Origin: an uncultured Candidatus Planktophila sp.
Lineage (GTDB): Bacteria > Actinomycetota > Actinomycetes > Nanopelagicales > Nanopelagicaceae
DNA: 7,759 bases
Assembly (NCBI GenBank): GCA_937927965.1
Contig: CALEZA010000084.1
Location: forward strand, 1-7,759
Direction of reading: 5' to 3'
In this document: positions 1 to 6,844 of the stretch, piece by piece
Layout: every line of letters starts with the position of its first letter
How positions within the stretch are numbered: position 1 is the first letter of the stretch
Notes under the pieces: generated by a model
The model's input: the letters and a program-made list of their open reading frames with translations, nothing else
The model's database searches: none
Told to the model about the DNA's origin: nothing
Position numbers and translations under genes: made by a program

Positions 1-1
1 T

Positions 2-1378
2 GCTCAGAAAGTTGCTGGCTTTACCCTTGGGCGCGCAGATCTTTTACGTAAGGCGATGGGTAAGAAGAATAAAGAGATTCTTGATAAGGAATACATTCCC
101 TTTGAGGCAGGCATGGAGGCAAATGGCTTCTCCAAGGCTGCAATCAAGCGTCTTTGGGAAGTGCTAATTCCGTTCTCCGACTATGCATTCAACAGAGCTC
201 ACTCTGCAGGTTACGGTGTTGTCTCATTCTGGACTGCATATCTCAAAGCTAATTTCCCAACTGAATACATGGCAGCACTTCTCACATCAGTTCGTGATGA
301 TAAAGATAAGTCTGCGCTCTATCTCTCTGAGTGCCGTCGTATGGGAATCAAAGTATTGCCTCCTGATGTGAACGAATCCAACGGCGAGTACACACCGCGT
401 GGACGAGATATTCGCTTTGGTCTTGCAGCTATTCGCAATGTTGGTGAAGGAGTTGTTGCCTCTATTAAGGCTTCTCGCGAAAGCAAGGGAGCCTTTACAT
501 CATTCGGAGATTTCCTTGCAAAAGTTGACGCTCAGGTCTGCAATAAGAAAACTATTGAATCTCTTATTAAGGCAGGAGCCTTCGATTCACTCCGCCATCC
601 TCGTAAGGGTTTGATGGCAATTCACCTAGAGGCAATTGATTCTGTCATCGAGACAAAGAGAGCAGAAGCAATTGGTCAGTTTGATCTCTTTGGTGGGGAA
701 ACTTCATCTGACATAGCTGGTTTAGAGATAGAGATTCCTCCAACTGAGTGGGACAAGTCGACTCTCCTTACCTTCGAGCGAGAGATGCTTGGACTTTATG
801 TATCTGATCATCCACTGATGGGAGTTGAGCATGTACTCCGCTCTCACACAGATATGTCCATTAGCGCCTTGATGGATGATGGCGTACCTGACGGCGTCAT
901 TACTATTGGTGGATTGATTACAAGCGTTCAACGCAAAGTCTCTCGTCAAGGTGCATCGTGGGCTGTGGTGCAAGTGGAAGATCTTGAAGGCGCTGTGGAA
1001 GCACTCTTCTTTGCTAATACTTACAATCAATATGCACTCTCTTTGACTGAAGATAGAGTCGTAGTGATCAAGGGAAGATTTGCTCGCACAGATGAACAAG
1101 TGCGCTTTACCGCAATCGAAATGACTATGCCTGATATCAGCGGCGGCCCAACTGGACCTCTTGTAATCACTTTGCCAGCTGCTCAGGTCACCCCGCCTAT
1201 TGTTGAGAGAATGAAGGAAATTCTTCGTTCGCATCCAGGTAAACGCGAGGTTCATCTCCATGTGGTTGAAGCCACAAAGACCACTACTCTCAAAATTGAC
1301 GCTCTTGTTACATCATCGCCGAGTTTGAGCGCAGATCTCAAAGCAATCTTGGGCGTTGAGTGCATCGTTCGCGGTTAA
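2..1378 (+). CDS. dnaE: DNA polymerase III subunit alpha, C-terminal part (5' end outside window)
   Basis: This is the catalytic subunit of the replicative DNA polymerase. The frame is open from base 2 and its first codons read AQKVAGFTLGRADLLRKAMGKK-like, a well-known DnaE fingers-domain signature, so the gene begins upstream and the ATG at 56 is internal. The fragment is 458 residues; the whole protein is usually near 1,170. In fragment numbering, the fingers continue through FNRAHSAGYG (about 63-72) and AYLKANFPTEYMAALLTS (about 79-96). A helix-hairpin-helix DNA-binding region follows (FGLAAIRNVGEG, about 139-150), then a QFDLF clamp-binding pentapeptide (226-230), an OB-fold (about 299-375: VITIGGLITS to VRFTAIEM) and a C-terminal tail that normally contacts tau. 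The polymerase palm aspartates and PHP domain lie outside the window. The stop is TAA, 41 bases before hisD. Family assignment is very secure. DnaE1 rather than DnaE2/ImuC is favoured by the clamp motif and full C-terminal tail. Confidence 0.97.
   Translation, partial: AQKVAGFTLGRADLLRKAMGKKNKEILDKEYIPFEAGMEANGFSKAAIKRLWEVLIPFSDYAFNRAHSAGYGVVSFWTAYLKANFPTEYMAALLTSVRDDKDKSALYLSECRRMGIKVLPPDVNESNGEYTPRGRDIRFGLAAIRNVGEGVVASIKASRESKGAFTSFGDFLAKVDAQVCNKKTIESLIKAGAFDSLRHPRKGLMAIHLEAIDSVIETKRAEAIGQFDLFGGETSSDIAGLEIEIPPTEWDKSTLLTFEREMLGLYVSDHPLMGVEHVLRSHTDMSISALMDDGVPDGVITIGGLITSVQRKVSRQGASWAVVQVEDLEGAVEALFFANTYNQYALSLTEDRVVVIKGRFARTDEQVRFTAIEMTMPDISGGPTGPLVITLPAAQVTPPIVERMKEILRSHPGKREVHLHVVEATKTTTLKIDALVTSSPSLSADLKAILGVECIVRG
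677..691 (+). other. Beta-clamp-binding motif (QFDLF) within DnaE
   Basis: These five codons encode Gln-Phe-Asp-Leu-Phe, which fits the QxxLF form of the bacterial sliding-clamp-binding motif. It lies between the helix-hairpin-helix and the OB-fold, where the internal clamp motif of replicative DnaE proteins sits (QADMF in E. coli). The motif and its place are seen directly; its function is inferred from the family. Confidence 0.8.
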
Positions 1379-1407
1379 TCGCGTCGCATCAACTCTCGTC
1401 ATCAAAG

Positions 1408-1413
1408 TAGAAT
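1408..1413 (+). promoter_or_regulatory. Probable -10 element of a leaderless hisD promoter
   Basis: The hexamer TAGAAT matches the TANNNT actinobacterial -10 consensus. It ends exactly six bases before the hisD ATG at 1420, so a transcript starting at the usual distance would begin at the A of the start codon. No purine-rich Shine-Dalgarno sequence lies between it and the ATG, consistent with a leaderless mRNA. No good -35 hexamer is visible at 16-18 bases upstream (the best-placed bases, about 1385-1390, are CGCATC), which is common in this phylum. It would be the main promoter of the his-trp cluster, although read-through from dnaE is also possible because I see no terminator in the 41-base gap. 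Confidence 0.6.
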
Positions 1414-1419
1414 ACGAAC

Positions 1420-2727
1420 ATGCTGCGCCGTGTCGACCTCCGTGGAAAGGCGCTCTCTAAGGGTCAATACCAACGAGAGCTTCCTCGTGCGAGCCTTGAT
1501 GTAGTAGCTGCGATGCAGGCAATCGAGCCAATTCTTGAGAGAGTCCGCACAGGAACCGAAGGCGATTTGATTGCACTGTGCAAGCAATTTGATGGGGTGG
1601 AGCCTGCTTCGATTCGAGTTCCATTGAGCGCGTTGGAAACAGCACTGGCAAATCTTGAACCTGAAATTAGAGCAGCACTTGAACTCTCTGCAGAGAGAAT
1701 TCGCAAAGTTCACTCCGCACAAGTTCGCAACGAAAGCTCTGTCACTGTTGTAGATGGAGGAGTGGTTAGCGAGAAGTGGATTCCAGTCGACCGAGTGGGC
1801 CTTTATGTTCCAGGTGGCCGCGCCGTGTATCCAAGTTCAGTTTTAATGAATGTGATACCAGCTCAAATAGCAAAGGTTCCAAGCATCGCTGTGGCATCAC
1901 CACCACAAGCTGATTTCGGAGGATTGCCTCATCCGACAATTCTTGCAGCCTGTGCACTTCTGGGAATTACGGAAGTTTATGCAATTGGTGGCGCTCAGGC
2001 TGTTGCACTTTTTGCGTATGGAATGGATGGGGTTGCCGATAAATGTGACTTGGTAACAGGACCAGGAAATATATATGTCGCAGCCGCAAAGCGTGCTCTT
2101 CGAGGAATAATCGGTATTGACTCTGAGGCTGGACCAACAGAGATAGCAATTCTGGCTGATGCAACTGCAAAGGCTGCAGATGTGGCAAGCGATCTCATTA
2201 GCCAAGCCGAGCATGATGTTATTGCAGCAGCGGTTCTCGTTACGGATTCAGAAAAGTTGATTGAAGAAGTTGAAAAGGAGCTATCTACTCGTGTAGCTCT
2301 CACGAAACACTCGGAGCGAATCAAGACTGCTTTGACTGGAAATCAGTCTGCTGCAGTGCTCGTTGATTCAATCGCACAAGGTCTTGATGTCGTGAATGCA
2401 TACGCAGCGGAACACTTAGAAATTCAAACAGCGCAAGCTCAGAAAGTTGCCAGCCAAATTCGCAATGCTGGCGCTGTCTTCATTGGGCGCTTTGCGCCGG
2501 TGTCATTAGGCGACTATTCCGCAGGCTCCAACCATGTCCTACCTACTGGTGGATGCGCATGCCACAGCAGTGGATTGTCAGTGCAGAGTTTCCTCAGGGG
2601 AGTCCACTACATTGAATACAGTGAGCAAGCGTTTACTGATATCGCACCGACTGTAATAACCCTTGCAAACTCCGAGGATCTGCCTGCCCACGGTGAAGCA
2701 ATCTCTGCACGATTTGAGTCGCTATGA
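1420..2727 (+). CDS. hisD: Histidinol dehydrogenase
   Basis: This zinc enzyme performs the last two steps of histidine synthesis in the cytoplasm, oxidising histidinol to histidinal and then histidine with two NAD+. The protein has 435 residues, normal for the family. Visible signatures are VGLYVPGG (126-133), AIGGAQAVA (188-196), GPGNIYV (214-220), [12 protein letters not shown] (236-247) and [17 protein letters not shown] (362-378). By alignment with known HisD proteins, the zinc ligands are Gln262, His265, Asp365 and His424, and the catalytic pair is Glu331-His332 in AAEHLEIQ; all are present. The [17 protein letters not shown] segment after the glycine pair is the actinobacterial form. 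The ATG at 1420 is chosen because the N-terminus (MLRRVDLRG) matches the family and because it sits at the expected start point of the -10 element just upstream. It is the first gene of the cluster; its stop overlaps the hisC start by four bases (ATGA). Confidence 0.98.
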   Translation: MLRRVDLRGKALSKGQYQRELPRASLDVVAAMQAIEPILERVRTGTEGDLIALCKQFDGVEPASIRVPLSALETALANLEPEIRAALELSAERIRKVHSAQVRNESSVTVVDGGVVSEKWIPVDRVGLYVPGGRAVYPSSVLMNVIPAQIAKVPSIAVASPPQADFGGLPHPTILAACALLGITEVYAIGGAQAVALFAYGMDGVADKCDLVTGPGNIYVAAAKRALRGIIGIDSEAGPTEIAILADATAKAADVASDLISQAEHDVIAAAVLVTDSEKLIEEVEKELSTRVALTKHSERIKTALTGNQSAAVLVDSIAQGLDVVNAYAAEHLEIQTAQAQKVASQIRNAGAVFIGRFAPVSLGDYSAGSNHVLPTGGCACHSSGLSVQSFLRGVHYIEYSEQAFTDIAPTVITLANSEDLPAHGEAISARFESL

Positions 2728-3821
2728 CGCAATGGCCCGATTGGCTTCCACTCAATGAGAGATTGCGACCACTTTCTCCTTATGGAGCTCCGCAGCTGCC
2801 CGCAGAAGCGGTCTTGAACACCAATGAGAATCCATTCTCGTTGTCGGCTGAACTTTCAAAAGCAATTGCAGATAGAGTCGAAATTGTTGCTCGAAATCTC
2901 AATCGTTACCCTGATCGCGATGCGAATGCTCTGCGCGATGGACTAGCAAAATTCATCAATAACCAATCTGGGACACACTTCAGTAAAGATAATGTGTGGG
3001 CTGCTAATGGAAGCAATGAGATTATCCAATCCCTCTTCTTGGCTTTCGGAGATGAGGGAGCACTAGGTTTTACCCCCTCTTACTCAATGCATCCACTCAT
3101 TGCACAAGTCACAAATACTCCTTGGATTAACGGCAATCGCAGGGATGACTTCTCTCTAGATCTTGAACTAGCTAGGAAGGATATTCAAACTTCCTCACCT
3201 TCGCTCACATTCATCACAACGCCAAATAATCCCACTGGTAGTTCTGTGACGATTGCAGAGATTGAGTCTCTTGCTCAGTCAACGAAAGGATTGCTGGTTG
3301 TCGATGAAGCATATGCAGAGTTTTCTGATGAAAAGTCAGCCACAACACTGATCGATCAGTATCCAAATGTTGTTGTAATACGAACCATGAGTAAAGCATT
3401 TTCATTTGCAGGAGTAAGACTCGGATATCTTCTGGCAAACACCAAAGTTATTGATGCAATGTTCTTGGTTCGCTTGCCTTATCACTTGAGTGCACTTACT
3501 CAAGCGGCAGCTGAGGTGGCATTGGAGTTTGAAACAGAACTTCTTTCAAATGTGGCAAGACTGGTGGATCAGCGAGAGAAAGTTGCCTCGGAGCTGCGCA
3601 GTCTGGGTCTTAAAGTGGTTGATAGTAAGGCCAACTTCCTTCTCTTCTCAGGATTTGATATTCCCGCTCCAACTCTATGGAAAGAGCTCCTAGATAAGGG
3701 TGTTCTTATTCGTGATGTGGGATTATCAGGGTACTTACGAGTGACCATCGGCGCAGATGGCGAAAATAAACTCTTCATTGACGCCCTATCAAGCGTCCTC
3801 AAGAGCAGGAGAAAAATATGA
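2724..3821 (+). CDS. hisC: Histidinol-phosphate aminotransferase
   Basis: This PLP-dependent fold-type I aminotransferase converts imidazole acetol phosphate and glutamate to histidinol phosphate and 2-oxoglutarate. It has 365 residues, the usual size. Expected cofactor residues are present: the AANGSNE loop (94-100) for PLP phosphate, Asn169 in TTPNNPTG, Asp194 and Tyr197 in VVDEAYAEF, the Schiff-base Lys224 in [11 protein letters not shown], and Arg232 in VRLGY. Arg339 in YLRVTIG should bind the substrate carboxyl group. The early NENP and NRYPD segments (34-37, 60-64) are typical of HisC. The ATG shares bases with the hisD stop (ATGA at 2724-2727), and no good Shine-Dalgarno sequence precedes it, so translation is probably coupled to hisD. 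The related aromatic aminotransferase Pat is a possible alternative on sequence alone, but the position inside the his cluster settles the call. Confidence 0.96.
   Translation: MTQWPDWLPLNERLRPLSPYGAPQLPAEAVLNTNENPFSLSAELSKAIADRVEIVARNLNRYPDRDANALRDGLAKFINNQSGTHFSKDNVWAANGSNEIIQSLFLAFGDEGALGFTPSYSMHPLIAQVTNTPWINGNRRDDFSLDLELARKDIQTSSPSLTFITTPNNPTGSSVTIAEIESLAQSTKGLLVVDEAYAEFSDEKSATTLIDQYPNVVVIRTMSKAFSFAGVRLGYLLANTKVIDAMFLVRLPYHLSALTQAAAEVALEFETELLSNVARLVDQREKVASELRSLGLKVVDSKANFLLFSGFDIPAPTLWKELLDKGVLIRDVGLSGYLRVTIGADGENKLFIDALSSVLKSRRKI
3807..3811 (+). promoter_or_regulatory. Strong Shine-Dalgarno site of hisB
   Basis: AGGAG lies six bases before the hisB ATG at 3818, inside the last codons of hisC. 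It is the clearest ribosome binding site in the cluster and confirms the ATG at the ATGA overlap as the hisB start. Confidence 0.85.
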
Positions 3822-4399
3822 GACATGCACGAGTAGAACGAACCACGAAAGAGTCAAGCGTTCTTGTTGACCTTACTCTCGACGGAACAGGTGAAATCTC
3901 TGTCGATACGGGCGTTCCTTTCTTTGATCACATGATGTCTCAGCTGGGAAAGCATTCAGGATTTAACCTCACCATTAAGACAACGGGTGATGTTGATGTC
4001 GATTCTCATCACACAGTGGAAGATACCTCGCTTGCTTTCGGGCAAGCTTTGCGCGAGGCACTGGGAGATAAGGCGGGGATTCGTCGATTCGGCGATGCAA
4101 TGGTGCCACTCGATGAAGTGTTGGTTCAGGCTGCAGTAGATCTATCAGGTCGTCCATATCTAGTTCATCGCCAACCTGAGATTGTCGAACTCATCGGAAC
4201 ATTCGATACGACACTGGGCCGTCACATCTGGGAGTCCATTGTTGCTGAGGCGAGAATTGCTTTGCATGTTCGAGTTCTTGAAGGTCGAAATGCACACCAT
4301 GTATTTGAGGCACAGTTCAAGGCAGTTGCAAGAGCTCTTCGTGATGCCGTATCTCTTGATGGTGTTGCAGGAATTCCTTCAACCAAGGGCACTCTCTAA
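3818..4399 (+). CDS. hisB: Imidazoleglycerol-phosphate dehydratase (monofunctional)
   Basis: This enzyme dehydrates imidazole glycerol phosphate to imidazole acetol phosphate, the substrate of HisC. It has 193 residues and contains only the dehydratase domain; there is no N-terminal histidinol-phosphatase domain as in E. coli HisB, so the phosphatase must be encoded elsewhere. The two manganese-binding histidine-rich motifs are intact: DSHHTVED (62-69) and [12 protein letters not shown] (158-169), with His38 in PFFDHMM. The C-terminus GIPSTKGTL is also characteristic. In this family the active form is a 24-mer with metal sites at subunit interfaces. The start overlaps the hisC stop (ATGA) and has a strong AGGAG ribosome binding site. 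hisH follows after a 4-base gap. Confidence 0.98.
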   Translation: MRHARVERTTKESSVLVDLTLDGTGEISVDTGVPFFDHMMSQLGKHSGFNLTIKTTGDVDVDSHHTVEDTSLAFGQALREALGDKAGIRRFGDAMVPLDEVLVQAAVDLSGRPYLVHRQPEIVELIGTFDTTLGRHIWESIVAEARIALHVRVLEGRNAHHVFEAQFKAVARALRDAVSLDGVAGIPSTKGTL

Positions 4400-4403
4400 T
4401 CCA

Positions 4404-5000
4404 ATGACTTTGGCAATTCTCGATTACGGTTCGGGAAACCTTCGCTCAGCTCTTCGTGCTTTTGAGCGCACTGGCAAAGAAGTCCTTCTGACTTCAGATT
4501 ACGAAGTTGCTCTTGAAGCAGAGGGATTAGTTGTTCCAGGTGTTGGAGCATTTGCGGCGTGTATGGCGGGCCTTAAAGCTGTACGCGGAGATCAGTTGGT
4601 TCGAGAGCGATTAGCACTTGGTCGTCCCACCTTAGGAATTTGTGTTGGAATGCAGATTTTCTTCGCTCATGGCCTCGAACATGGAAGTTCGGAGGGAGTG
4701 GGAATCTGGCCCTCAACTGTTGAGAAGCTAGAGGCGAAAGTGTTGCCTCATATGGGATGGAACACTGTGGAAAGCGCAGCAGAAAGTTCACTCTTTAAAG
4801 GTGTTGAAGGGGAGTCCTTCTACTTTGTTCATTCTTACGGTGTCACTGAAAGCTGTGGTGCCACTGAAGCATGGACCAGTTTCGATACTCGATTTATTGC
4901 AGCTATCGAAGATGGTGCTATTGCAGCGACGCAATTTCACCCTGAAAAATCTGGAGACGCAGGTCTTCATCTCATCAAGAATTGGGTCTCTACGCTATGA
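4404..5000 (+). CDS. hisH: Imidazole glycerol phosphate synthase, glutaminase subunit
   Basis: HisH is a class I glutamine amidotransferase. It hydrolyses glutamine and passes ammonia to HisF, with which it forms a heterodimer. The protein has 198 residues, normal for HisH. The catalytic triad is Cys80 in LGICVGMQ, His179 and Glu181 in QFHPEKS, with the PGVGAF oxyanion-region loop at 45-50 and the N-terminal [12 protein letters not shown] (4-15) typical of the family. The frame stays open upstream to 4182, but that part overlaps hisB and has no family similarity, so I use the ATG at 4404, four bases after the hisB stop. A weak AAGGG lies 14 bases before it, so coupling to hisB is likely. The TGA overlaps the next start (ATGA). 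hisF is two genes downstream, which supports the partner assignment. Confidence 0.97.
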   Translation: MTLAILDYGSGNLRSALRAFERTGKEVLLTSDYEVALEAEGLVVPGVGAFAACMAGLKAVRGDQLVRERLALGRPTLGICVGMQIFFAHGLEHGSSEGVGIWPSTVEKLEAKVLPHMGWNTVESAAESSLFKGVEGESFYFVHSYGVTESCGATEAWTSFDTRFIAAIEDGAIAATQFHPEKSGDAGLHLIKNWVSTL

Positions 5001-5722
5001 GTTATTTAGAACTTCTTCCTGCAGTTGATGTGAAAGATGGCAAGGCTGTTCGACTTGTTCAAGGTGAATTGAGTGCACAAACTTCATATGGTTCACCACT
5101 GGATGCAGCTTTAGATTTTCAAGCATCAGGTGCGGAGTGGATTCACTTAGTAGATCTCGATGCAGCTTTCGGTCGCGGGGATAACAGCGCACTGCTAGCC
5201 GAAGTTGTGGGTCGATTGGATATTAAGGTCGAGTTATCAGGCGGAATTCGAGACGATGAATCTCTGAAACGGGCACTTGCAACTGGATGTCGACGCATTA
5301 ATTTGGGAACTGCGGCGTTAGAAAATCCTCAATGGACTTCTCGTGTTATAGCTGAGCATGGCGACCGAATTGCAGTGGGATTAGATGTTCGTGGTCACAC
5401 ACTGGCCGCTCGTGGCTGGACTGAAGAAGGTGGCAATCTCTTTGAAACCATCGAACGACTAGAGCGTGATGGATGCTCGAGATATGTGGTTACTGATGTC
5501 ACTAAGGATGGAACTTTGAAAGGTCCAAATTTGGAGCTCTTGCGCGAGGTCTGCTCCGCTACCGACAAACCAGTAATTGCAAGTGGTGGTATTTCTTCAT
5601 TGGAAGATATTGCAGCACTGAGCGCACTTCAGTCGATTGGAGTGGAGGGAGCAATTGTTGGAAAAGCTCTCTATGCCAAAGCTTTTACATTGGAAGAAGC
5701 GCTGGAGTTGACTCGCAAGTGA
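4997..5722 (+). CDS. priA: PriA-type phosphoribosyl isomerase (HisA, probably also TrpF activity)
   Basis: This (beta-alpha)8-barrel isomerase converts ProFAR to PRFAR, the HisF substrate. It has 241 residues and is closer to the actinobacterial PriA proteins of Streptomyces and Mycobacterium, as I recall them, than to ordinary HisA. Shared stretches are [16 protein letters not shown] (46-61), [13 protein letters not shown] (78-90), [12 protein letters not shown] (102-113) and [13 protein letters not shown] (215-227). Residues matching the PriA active site are Asp11, Arg19, Asp130, Arg139, Trp141 and Asp171; the Arg-Gly-Trp trio is a mark of the dual-function enzyme. PriA proteins normally also isomerise phosphoribosyl anthranilate in tryptophan synthesis, which suits a cluster that continues into trpE. 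The frame opens at a TTG at 4982, but the ATG at 4997 gives the family N-terminus and an ATGA overlap with hisH. The HisA role is near certain; the TrpF role is inferred. Confidence 0.95.
   Translation: MSYLELLPAVDVKDGKAVRLVQGELSAQTSYGSPLDAALDFQASGAEWIHLVDLDAAFGRGDNSALLAEVVGRLDIKVELSGGIRDDESLKRALATGCRRINLGTAALENPQWTSRVIAEHGDRIAVGLDVRGHTLAARGWTEEGGNLFETIERLERDGCSRYVVTDVTKDGTLKGPNLELLREVCSATDKPVIASGGISSLEDIAALSALQSIGVEGAIVGKALYAKAFTLEEALELTRK
5704..5707 (+). promoter_or_regulatory. Possible Shine-Dalgarno site of hisF
   Basis: GGAG lies 11 bases before the hisF GTG at 5719, within the end of hisA/priA. The spacing is somewhat long, so it probably assists translational coupling through the GTGA overlap rather than acting alone. 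Confidence 0.4.
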
Positions 5723-6492
5723 CTCTTTCAGTCCGCATCATTCCTTGCCTGGATGTCACCGATGGCCGAGTAGTCAAAGGCGTTAATTTCACTAACCTTA
5801 TTGATGCAGGCGATCCTGTTGAGATGGCTTCTCTCTATAACTCTGAGGGAGCAGACGAACTCACCTTTCTTGATATCTCCGCAAGTGTTGCGGGGCGTGA
5901 AACCACACTCGATGTTGTTCGCAGGACTGCTGAGCAAGTCTTCATTCCTTTGACTGTGGGCGGAGGTATTCGAAGTGTTGAGGATGTTAATCGACTCCTT
6001 AGAGCTGGAGCTGACAAGGTGTCTATTAATACGGCTGCCCTTGCTCGCCCTGAACTTATTGCCGAGATTGCCGATCGCTTTGGATCGCAGGTTTTAGTTC
6101 TTTCAGTGGATGCACGAAGAGCAAATACCGAATCTGGGTTCGAAGTAACAACCCATGGTGGCAGACAAAGTGCAGGTATTGATGCTCTTGCATGGGTTGA
6201 AAAAGCAATTCAGTTAGGCGTGGGTGAAATCCTCCTTAATTCAATGGATGCAGATGGAACTCGTGCTGGATATGACATTGGAATGATTAAAGCCGTTCGA
6301 GCAATTTCTTCAGTTCCGCTCATAGCAAGCGGTGGAGCGGGAACCCAATCTGATTTTGCGGCAGCGCTAGATGCTGGCGCCGATGCTCTCCTTGCAGCAA
6401 GTGTTTTCCACTTCGGCACTCATCGAATTGGTGATATCAAGGGCTATCTAGATCATCATGGATATCCAGTGCGCATGACTAAGGCGCTCTAA
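5719..6492 (+). CDS. hisF: Imidazole glycerol phosphate synthase, cyclase subunit
   Basis: HisF uses ammonia from HisH to convert PRFAR into imidazole glycerol phosphate, which goes to HisB, and AICAR, which returns to purine synthesis. It is a (beta-alpha)8 barrel of 257 residues, the usual length. The general acid/base pair is present as Asp12 in IIPCLDV and Asp131 in LSVDARR, equivalent to Asp11 and Asp130 of the Thermotoga enzyme. The phosphate-binding loops appear as LTVGGGIRS (78-86), [11 protein letters not shown] (97-107) and LIASGGAGT (201-209), and the [15 protein letters not shown] segment (172-186) is highly typical. The start is GTG, the only non-ATG start I assign here; it overlaps the hisA/priA stop (GTGA), and [13 protein letters not shown] is the expected N-terminus. 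hisI follows after 14 bases. Confidence 0.98.
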   Translation: MTLSVRIIPCLDVTDGRVVKGVNFTNLIDAGDPVEMASLYNSEGADELTFLDISASVAGRETTLDVVRRTAEQVFIPLTVGGGIRSVEDVNRLLRAGADKVSINTAALARPELIAEIADRFGSQVLVLSVDARRANTESGFEVTTHGGRQSAGIDALAWVEKAIQLGVGEILLNSMDADGTRAGYDIGMIKAVRAISSVPLIASGGAGTQSDFAAALDAGADALLAASVFHFGTHRIGDIKGYLDHHGYPVRMTKAL

Positions 6493-6494
6493 GG

Positions 6495-6500
6495 CACAAT
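6495..6500 (+). promoter_or_regulatory. Possible weak -10 element before hisI
   Basis: CACAAT matches TATAAT at four of six positions and ends six bases before the hisI ATG, the same geometry as the TAGAAT before hisD. It lacks the conserved first T. A competing explanation is that the nearby AAGG (6491-6494, 12 bases before the ATG) is a weak ribosome binding site and there is no promoter here. Confidence 0.22.
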
Positions 6501-6506
6501 AAGCAC

Positions 6507-6839
6507 ATGGCAGCGCTACCAGAGAATATCGATTCACTTCTTAAGGATGGGGTCGAGCTGATTCCTGCAATAGCTCAGGACCACCTTTCAGGGGAGGTTC
6601 TCATGCTTGCTTATATGAATAGAGAATCGCTTGCAATTACTTTGGAGAGCGGGCGTGCCACCTACTGGTCTCGTAGTCGAAATGAACTATGGGAGAAGGG
6701 TGCAACCTCAGGTCATACACAGCGAGTGATCTCTATATCTGTGGATTGCGATGGAGATGCACTATTACTCAAGGTTGAGCAAGTTGGTGCTGCATGCCAC
6801 ACAGGTGAAGACTCCTGCTTTCACAGAGAAGTGAAGTAA
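6507..6839 (+). CDS. hisI: Phosphoribosyl-AMP cyclohydrolase
   Basis: This zinc enzyme opens the adenine ring of phosphoribosyl-AMP to give ProFAR, the substrate of HisA/PriA. The 110-residue protein contains only the cyclohydrolase domain; the phosphoribosyl-ATP pyrophosphatase (HisE) domain fused in enterobacteria is absent, so hisE should be a separate gene. Diagnostic motifs are VLMLAYMN (31-38), ATYWSRSR (51-58), [12 protein letters not shown] (61-72), [13 protein letters not shown] (80-92) and [10 protein letters not shown] (96-105). Metal-binding candidates by family comparison are Cys81, Cys97 and Cys104 for zinc and Asp80, Asp82 and Asp84 for magnesium. The ATG at 6507 gives a normal N-terminus. 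The gap to hisF is the largest inside the cluster at 14 bases, with a weak possible promoter in it. trpE begins five bases after the stop. Confidence 0.97.
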   Translation: MAALPENIDSLLKDGVELIPAIAQDHLSGEVLMLAYMNRESLAITLESGRATYWSRSRNELWEKGATSGHTQRVISISVDCDGDALLLKVEQVGAACHTGEDSCFHREVK

Positions 6840-6844
6840 TAGCA

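Noticed and set aside
722..1261. 179-codon reading frame on the minus strand within dnaE
   Set aside because: It lies wholly opposite well-conserved dnaE domains, its translation has no recognisable family features, and it has no promoter or ribosome site. It is a shadow of the real gene.
1370..1383. CGCG-GTTAAT-CGCG inverted repeat at the dnaE stop codon, considered as a terminator
   Set aside because: The stem is only four GC pairs (five with a G-U pair) and no T tract follows, so it is not a credible intrinsic terminator.
1379..1419. Leader peptide, T-box or riboswitch between dnaE and hisD
   Set aside because: The gap is only 41 bases, with no histidine-codon run, no stem-loop set and no terminator.
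1684..1697. Perfect 14-base palindrome CTCTCTGCAGAGAG inside hisD
   Set aside because: It lies in the middle of a conserved coding region, and about one such palindrome every 15-16 kb is expected by chance; nothing marks it as an operator.
2437..2450. 14-base direct repeat GCTCAGAAAGTTGC shared with positions 2-15
   Set aside because: Both copies encode the peptide AQKVA, in DnaE and in HisD. Same peptide and codon preference explain it, and the flanks do not match.
4182..4403. Upstream extension of the hisH frame by 74 codons into hisB
   Set aside because: The extension overlaps the conserved end of hisB in another frame and resembles no HisH N-terminus; the family start is the ATG at 4404.
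4982..4996. TTG start at 4982 for the hisA/priA gene
   Set aside because: The five extra residues are not family-like, and the ATG at 4997 forms the ATGA overlap seen at the other junctions.
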